In this document: positions 6,786 to 10,600 of the stretch, piece after piece
How positions within the stretch are numbered: the first letter of the stretch is position 1
How the letters are laid out: each line of letters begins with the position of its first letter
Assembly (NCBI GenBank): GCA_003520145.1
Contig: DOVJ01000114.1
Location: 1-10,600 of the forward strand
DNA: 10,600 nucleotides
DNA from: Eubacterium sp.
GTDB lineage: Bacteria > Bacillota > Clostridia > Lachnospirales > Lachnospiraceae
Direction: 5' to 3'
Made by a program: the position numbers and the translations under genes
The notes under the pieces: model-generated
The model's database searches: none
The model's input: the letters and a program-made list of their open reading frames with translations, nothing else
Told to the model about the DNA's origin: nothing

Positions 6786-6797
6786 TATTTTTGTCAA
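6769..6797 (-). promoter_or_regulatory. Sigma-A promoter of the synthase-gntR-J-citrate synthase operon
   Basis: On the minus strand TTGACA (6792-6797) is followed after 17 bp by TACAAT (6769-6774). Transcription would begin near 6762, giving a leader of about 25 nt that includes AGGAGG. The -35 box starts 7 bp after the stop codon of the DUF1653 gene. There is no terminator between the two, so some read-through from that gene is possible. Confidence 0.85.
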
Positions 6798-6804
6798 TAC
6801 CTTT

Positions 6805-7326
6805 TCATCTTAATCTTGTAGTATCGTACTTAATATTAGTTTTCAGGTGGGATATAATATAATTATAGCTTTCATCAAGCTTTTCAGGATCAACAACGAG
6901 ATCAAGAGAACCCGCAACAGCATCTATAAGCTTAGAATCAAGCTTATCTCTATACTTTTGCATAACCTCAAGCTTTTCACTGTATGTATCGGCATCAAGA
7001 TATTCGAGTATTCTCGAGTCAGCCCACTGACTATCCACCTCAGCATTATCAACCTTTGAAACAGGAACATTTGAAACAGGAACATCTTTAACAAGATCTG
7101 CACGCTCTATCTTCATAAAACGCATCTTCTGCTTCACCTCAGGATACTTTACATGATCAACCTCACTTGTAAACATATCAAGAGGTCTTGCATATATGCC
7201 AAAGTCTCCATACAAAGCCTGATATATAACAAGCTCTTCCTTGGTCTCCGAATGCTTCGCAATAGCAAGCACCTGATAATCCTTATTCTTAAAATGTCTG
7301 TAAAATTCGCCTGGTACTGGCCTCAT
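6805..7326 (-). CDS. DUF1653 domain protein with a helical C-terminal extension
   Basis: This is a 173-residue protein. Residues of about 3-70 match the DUF1653 pattern, with GEFYRHFKNKDYQVLAIAKH, ELVIYQALYG and ARPLDMF. This is a small beta-rich domain of unknown role that in many bacteria forms nearly the whole protein. Here it is followed by a duplicated VPVSN/VPVSK linker (82-91) and about 80 charged, helix-prone residues that I do not recognise. No signal peptide or membrane segment is seen, so it is probably cytoplasmic. The start at 7326 is preferred because homologues begin MRPxPG; the in-frame ATG four codons upstream abuts AAAGG with no spacing. The ribosome site is weak either way. 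It is transcribed divergently from the BirA-like gene from an interlocked promoter, and lies upstream of the synthase operon. No function can be assigned. Confidence 0.85.
   Translation of the reverse strand: MRPVPGEFYRHFKNKDYQVLAIAKHSETKEELVIYQALYGDFGIYARPLDMFTSEVDHVKYPEVKQKMRFMKIERADLVKDVPVSNVPVSKVDNAEVDSQWADSRILEYLDADTYSEKLEVMQKYRDKLDSKLIDAVAGSLDLVVDPEKLDESYNYIISHLKTNIKYDTTRLR
7055..7084 (-). repeat. Exact 15-bp tandem duplication in the DUF1653 gene
   Basis: The unit TTTGAAACAGGAACA (plus strand) occurs twice without a gap. It adds five residues in frame (VPVSN/VPVSK) to the linker after the DUF1653 domain. Because the copies are identical it is probably recent and may vary in copy number between strains. 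Confidence 0.9.
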
Positions 7327-7361
7327 ATAATATACCATCCTTTCTTAAAGTCTTCCTCACT

Positions 7362-7390
7362 ATTATACCTCTTATTGACTTTTATTTCAA
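7362..7390 (-). promoter_or_regulatory. Promoter of the DUF1653 gene
   Basis: On the minus strand TTGAAA (7385-7390) is followed after 17 bp by TATAAT (7362-7367). Transcription would start near 7355, with a leader of about 30 nt. It overlaps the opposite-facing promoter at 7375-7403, so polymerase probably cannot occupy both at once. Confidence 0.75.
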
Positions 7391-7403
7391 TTAATACTAT
7401 AAT
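7375..7403 (+). promoter_or_regulatory. Promoter of the BirA-like gene, implying a leaderless mRNA
   Basis: TTGACT (7375-7380) is followed after 17 bp by a perfect TATAAT (7398-7403). Only 7 bases separate the -10 box from the ATG at 7411, so transcription should begin at, or one base before, the start codon. Confidence 0.8.
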
Positions 7404-7410
7404 TTTGCTT

Positions 7411-8130
7411 ATGAAAACAAAAGACCTGTTATTACAATTTTTATACGAAAATCCATATGAGAGTTTTTCTGGGCCAAAGCTTGGTGAGCGATTTGGAGTG
7501 ACACGCGCCTGCATCAACAAGTGCTTCAAGGAATTAAAAGCAGAATCCGACTGTATAATCGCTGATTCCAAGGGTTATGCTTATATTCCCTCTTACAACA
7601 CAGTTAATACCTCAGTTATTAAACAGAATCTGTGTTCCGGCTTGAAAAGCATAACAATTCACTCTTTTACATCGATTACATCAACTAATGCCTACGCAAG
7701 ACATATTTGCATAGATAACGCATCTGATTTTGAAACTGTGATCGCACGGGAACAGACAAGAGGAAAGGGGCGTCATGGCAATTCTTTCGATTCGCCAAAG
7801 GATGGTCTGTATATGAGTGTAATATTAAAAAAGCCTCAGCATTTTGACATAAATATGCCAGCAAAGTGTGTAAGCAAAGCTTTAGAAGCATATAACAACA
7901 CTTACTGCCCTGAGCTTTGTAACACTCTTTCCATAGTCAATGACCAGGATATATATTGTAACGGTAACAAATGTTGTGGCATACTGACAGAAACCATGGG
8001 AGAAGTTCTATCTGCCACTGATTATTATGTTGTCGGAATAGGCGTCACGCTCTATGAAAAGGCTCATATCAACGAGCTTATTGCACTCATACTGAATGAA
8101 TTATACAGATCAGTGAAAGACGTACTTTAG
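7411..8130 (+). CDS. Short degenerate BirA-like protein (HTH plus biotin-ligase-type domain)
   Basis: This 239-residue protein has an N-terminal helix-turn-helix of the BirA type (GERFGVTRACINKCFKELK, 25-43) and a biotin/lipoate protein ligase-like domain from about 80 to the end. It keeps TSTNAYAR (90-97), the substrate loop TRGKGRHGNSF (116-126), DGLYMSVIL, KCCGILTE (177-184, with the equivalent of the conserved Lys) and YYVVGIGVTL. The near-invariant WPND of biotin ligases is NDQD here. The C-terminal SH3-like domain of BirA, normally about 50 residues, is missing, as full BirA has about 320 residues. It may still add biotin to acyl carrier proteins, or act only as a biotin-sensing regulator; I cannot decide. 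The ATG was chosen because the HTH starts there; the open frame continues 86 codons upstream, but antisense to the DUF1653 gene and ahead of the promoter. There is no ribosome site, in keeping with a leaderless transcript. Its end overlaps the convergent phosphodiesterase gene by 21 bp. Confidence 0.8.
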   Translation: MKTKDLLLQFLYENPYESFSGPKLGERFGVTRACINKCFKELKAESDCIIADSKGYAYIPSYNTVNTSVIKQNLCSGLKSITIHSFTSITSTNAYARHICIDNASDFETVIAREQTRGKGRHGNSFDSPKDGLYMSVILKKPQHFDINMPAKCVSKALEAYNNTYCPELCNTLSIVNDQDIYCNGNKCCGILTETMGEVLSATDYYVVGIGVTLYEKAHINELIALILNELYRSVKDVL

Positions 8131-9882
8131 GATATCGAGAATGTGCTCATTCGAATACTTCTCGTAAACCTTAACACGACATTTGACAGGATTATTAGTG
8201 ATTATATTATCAACATTCATCTTGGTCAGTTCTTCCATATCCTTATCACCATTGACAGTCCATACATAGACTTCTTTACCATGAGCATGAGCCATATCGA
8301 CTAGGTTCTTCGTCACAAAAGAATGCTTGATGCTAAAAGCATCCGCATACTGCATCTCGTAGAACCTTCCATAAGCAGCCGTCATGGTATAACCTGTCTT
8401 AATCCTTGGATTAAGCTTCTTTATCTTAGTCAACACGCTATACTTCATAGATGTAACTACACAGCTATCATAGAGATTGTACTCTTTGATAAGATCAGCT
8501 ACGCCCCGTTCAAGATTCTTATCATGTCCGGTAGGCTTTATCTCTATATTCATCTTGACCTTGCCCTTACATAATTCGATAACTTCCTTAAGTGTAGGTA
8601 TTCTTTCATCTGCAAAATCATCAGAAAACCAGCTTCCCGCATCAAGAGTCTGAACATATTCATAATCAACTTCCCAGATATTCTTATTAACACCTGTAGT
8701 ACGCTTTAGATTAGCATCATGCAGAACAACTATCACACCATCCTTGGTCTCCTTCACATCCAGTTCTACATAATCTGCATAATCACTGATAGCCCTTTCA
8801 AAAGCACTGATAGTATTCTCAGGAGCATAAGCCATACTGCCCCTGTGAGCGGTGATCATAGGTGGATTAGTCACACCAAGTGAAGAAAAGTTATTCTTTT
8901 TAACAGCCGAAAAAACATAGAAGGCAGTAAGTATCAAGCATGCACCAGCAAATATTCTTAATATGATATCATCTCTTTTATTAGCCTTCTCTATAGTCGG
9001 CACATCTGTCGGCAATTCATCATATATATTATTGAATATCATAGAAAGCGTATATGGATTCGCCATGATAAAAAGGAGAACCATAATAAGCTTATATCCA
9101 ACCTGCATAGCGCTTAGATAAAGCGCAATACCAACATCCGTTCTGTTAAGTACAAATACACCTATAACTATGAGAATAGAAAAAACAGTATAAAGAATTA
9201 AAGCCTTCACTATGATCATGAATACTTCATATGCATAGAAAAAAGCGTACTTGAAAATATTCCTCGTAACCTTCTTTATGCTCATCAGGAAGGATTTCCC
9301 AAAGCTTATATCATATATGATCATAAATATCGGCGCATACATCAGAAAGAATCCGATTACCATAAGTGAATAATACACATATACAGATATATGAATCTGC
9401 TTATGGATAATATTCACTATATATTCATAAGAATTATTGATCATGTAATTCATGACAAGATTTGTCAATGACAGCATTATCATCAGTACTATCACACTGA
9501 TCAAAACAGGTATTCCATCAGGCTTTAAGAATCTGACGCTTCTTTTGAAAGCCTCGTTGAATATCTCATAATATGTCACATCCTTATTATCCTTGGTCTC
9601 ATAGAATAACAAGAACAGATTGATCTCATAAATCGTATATATGCCAAAAAGAAGTAGTAATAATACTACTCCTGCATGTACTGATGGGCTTTTTAAGAAG
9701 CCTTTTATGGTTTCGCCTGTTATATAATTAGTGCCGGTTATCTTCATCAAAAACCTTGTTTCAAAAAGGATCAAAGGATATATGACTGCAACACTGATTA
9801 TCTTAAAAAGCAATTCACCATATAAGGCTCTTTTGCCACATTTGAGTATGAAGTTCTTCCTATTTTTCAGTAATCTCTTCAT
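8110..9882 (-). CDS. Membrane-anchored glycerophosphodiester phosphodiesterase
   Basis: This is a 590-residue protein in two parts. Residues 1-330 hold about seven or eight hydrophobic segments (near 22-45, 68-95, 124-148, 165-192, 210-245, 255-285 and 306-328), matching the membrane domain often fused to such enzymes in Firmicutes. Residues of about 342-570 are the catalytic TIM barrel of glycerophosphodiester phosphodiesterase. It has HRG (346-348), PENT (354-357), ELD (373-375), His388 in VVLHD and EIK (447-449), so the catalytic His pair and the metal-binding acids are intact. The enzyme releases an alcohol and glycerol 3-phosphate from phospholipid headgroups or, in some relatives, from glycerophosphate polymers; the exact substrate is unknown. 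The ATG at 9882 lies inside the end of the upstream CmpB-like gene (23-bp overlap) with only a weak GAGA before it, so translational coupling is likely. The 3' end overlaps the BirA-like gene on the other strand. Confidence 0.93.
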   Translation of the reverse strand: MKRLLKNRKNFILKCGKRALYGELLFKIISVAVIYPLILFETRFLMKITGTNYITGETIKGFLKSPSVHAGVVLLLLLFGIYTIYEINLFLLFYETKDNKDVTYYEIFNEAFKRSVRFLKPDGIPVLISVIVLMIMLSLTNLVMNYMINNSYEYIVNIIHKQIHISVYVYYSLMVIGFFLMYAPIFMIIYDISFGKSFLMSIKKVTRNIFKYAFFYAYEVFMIIVKALILYTVFSILIVIGVFVLNRTDVGIALYLSAMQVGYKLIMVLLFIMANPYTLSMIFNNIYDELPTDVPTIEKANKRDDIILRIFAGACLILTAFYVFSAVKKNNFSSLGVTNPPMITAHRGSMAYAPENTISAFERAISDYADYVELDVKETKDGVIVVLHDANLKRTTGVNKNIWEVDYEYVQTLDAGSWFSDDFADERIPTLKEVIELCKGKVKMNIEIKPTGHDKNLERGVADLIKEYNLYDSCVVTSMKYSVLTKIKKLNPRIKTGYTMTAAYGRFYEMQYADAFSIKHSFVTKNLVDMAHAHGKEVYVWTVNGDKDMEELTKMNVDNIITNNPVKCRVKVYEKYSNEHILDILKYVFH

Positions 9883-10453
9883 CAATCTCTAATATTTCTT
9901 CTATCTTCTCTTCAGATATATCAAGCCTGTCACTGATAGCAGCATAAAAATGTATCGAAAAATCCAATATGTATTCAACAATCAAAAATACCGATACACC
10001 AAAAGCCACACGCGATGGAATCCTCTCTATGACATTAATCATGATATCATTCCAAAAGGATATGACAAATACTGCTATACATCCCCACGCTATAGTAGAT
10101 TCAAGAGACAGGATACCTCTGAAATTATACTTTAAGTGAGAATAATCCCACCATATCTTGCCGAATAATCTCAGCATAATCATGGCTGTCATGAATTCAA
10201 TCGTTGTTGCAAAAAGCGCACCCAATACCATGAGGACAAAGTAATCATCCTTAATTGGCTGGAACACCGAAGAAACCATAACTGTACCTAAACCATATAT
10301 TATACAGAAGGGAGCAAAAGAGAAGCCTCTATTCTCCCATCTGCCAAGCTCTTTACGGACGACAACACACTCCATACACCATCCTAAAAAACTATAGATG
10401 AATACGAATATTATAAAGTGCGCATAATCCATACCAAGATACTGAAAGTTCAT
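9860..10453 (-). CDS. CmpB-like (PF06541) membrane protein, 'putative ABC transporter permease'
   Basis: This is a 197-residue integral membrane protein with about four or five hydrophobic segments (near 10-30, 44-62, 70-95, 118-135 and 147-165). It carries the conserved blocks of the CmpB-like family: FLGWCMECV (22-30), NRGFSFAPFCIIYGLG (41-56) and WWDYSHLKYNFRGILSL (101-117). The family name suggests an ABC permease, but no ATPase or binding protein is nearby and the role is not established. The C-terminal 30 residues are an acidic cytoplasmic tail (SEEKIEEILEIDEEITEK). AGAGG stands 11 nt before the ATG, which lies 15 bp after the isocitrate dehydrogenase stop codon, so the genes are co-transcribed. 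Its last 23 bp overlap the phosphodiesterase gene. The pairing suggests joint work in the envelope (inference). Confidence 0.85.
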   Translation of the reverse strand: MNFQYLGMDYAHFIIFVFIYSFLGWCMECVVVRKELGRWENRGFSFAPFCIIYGLGTVMVSSVFQPIKDDYFVLMVLGALFATTIEFMTAMIMLRLFGKIWWDYSHLKYNFRGILSLESTIAWGCIAVFVISFWNDIMINVIERIPSRVAFGVSVFLIVEYILDFSIHFYAAISDRLDISEEKIEEILEIDEEITEK

Positions 10454-10468
10454 GTCAAGTTATACCTC

Positions 10469-10600
10469 TTAACCATATATAGCATGCAAAGAAGATGCAA
10501 TAGCTTCGATAAACTGCTTGCTGTTAAGAGTTGTAACATTAGGCAATGTACTAAGAAGAGCAAGATCCTTAGTCATCTTACCACTCTCAATAGTGTCTAT
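10469..10600 (-). CDS. icd: NADP-dependent isocitrate dehydrogenase, C-terminal end (partial)
   Basis: Only the last 43 codons and the stop codon TAA are inside the window; the gene continues past the right edge. The visible peptide begins IDTIESGKMTKDLALL and ends FIEAIASSLHAIYG. The block ESGKMTKDLA followed by a short helix of the form xFIxAIA is the characteristic C-terminus of the homodimeric, eukaryote-like NADP isocitrate dehydrogenases found in many Clostridia. The enzyme oxidises isocitrate to 2-oxoglutarate and CO2 and supplies NADPH. It shares the pathway with the citrate synthase encoded 6 kb away, though not the operon. The identification rests on a short segment. Confidence 0.78.
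   Translation of the reverse strand: MDTIESGKMTKDLALLSTLPNVTTLNSKQFIEAIASSLHAIYG

Noticed and set aside
7153..7410. An 86-codon upstream extension of the BirA-like reading frame
   Set aside because: It is antisense to the DUF1653 gene, lies before the predicted promoter, has no ribosome site, and would put unrelated sequence ahead of the HTH, which normally begins the protein.

Overview
The window looks like a chromosomal segment of a low-GC Gram-positive anaerobe of the Clostridia, most likely a Lachnospiraceae relative. The signs are AT-rich DNA, near-perfect GGAGG ribosome sites, textbook sigma-A promoters (TTGACA, 17 bp, TATAAT), and family-typical versions of citrate synthase, isocitrate dehydrogenase, a DUF1653 protein and a CmpB-like membrane protein. 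This assignment is inference from gene content. No mobile element, rRNA, tRNA, CRISPR array or riboswitch was seen, and no gene-free stretch exceeds about 300 bases.

All genes but one lie on the minus strand, so the layout is described from high to low coordinates. An operon entering from the right ends with the C-terminus of NADP-type isocitrate dehydrogenase, then a CmpB-like membrane protein (PF06541), then a membrane-anchored glycerophosphodiester phosphodiesterase. Convergent to these, and overlapping the last by 21 bp, is the only plus-strand gene: a short, degenerate BirA-like protein with a predicted leaderless mRNA. It shares an interlocked, symmetric divergent promoter with a DUF1653 gene on the minus strand.

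Next is the core operon (6736 to 2794): an isopropylmalate/homocitrate/Re-citrate synthase-type enzyme, a FadR-type (FCD) GntR regulator, a coiled-coil protein with a C-terminal J domain, and a Si-type citrate synthase. Its promoter carries a 22-bp dyad with a GntR-like core across the -10 box, which suggests control by the operon's own regulator. The operon ends at a strong terminator hairpin whose loop holds the -10 box of the next transcription unit.

That last unit encodes a DRE-TIM aldolase-like enzyme and, with its own extra promoter, a 524-residue protein. This protein has a Pro/Ala/Gln-rich N-terminus, a long helical middle and a GrpE-like C-terminus, and it is closed by a good terminator at 41-69.

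Together, citrate synthase and isocitrate dehydrogenase point to the oxidative branch from acetyl-CoA and oxaloacetate to 2-oxoglutarate, hence glutamate; aconitase is not in the window. The most unusual content is an atypical pair of Hsp70 co-chaperone-like proteins (J domain and GrpE-like) interleaved with citrate metabolism, two candidate citrate-forming enzymes of unrelated folds in one operon, and very compact regulatory DNA in which promoters sit directly after stop codons.
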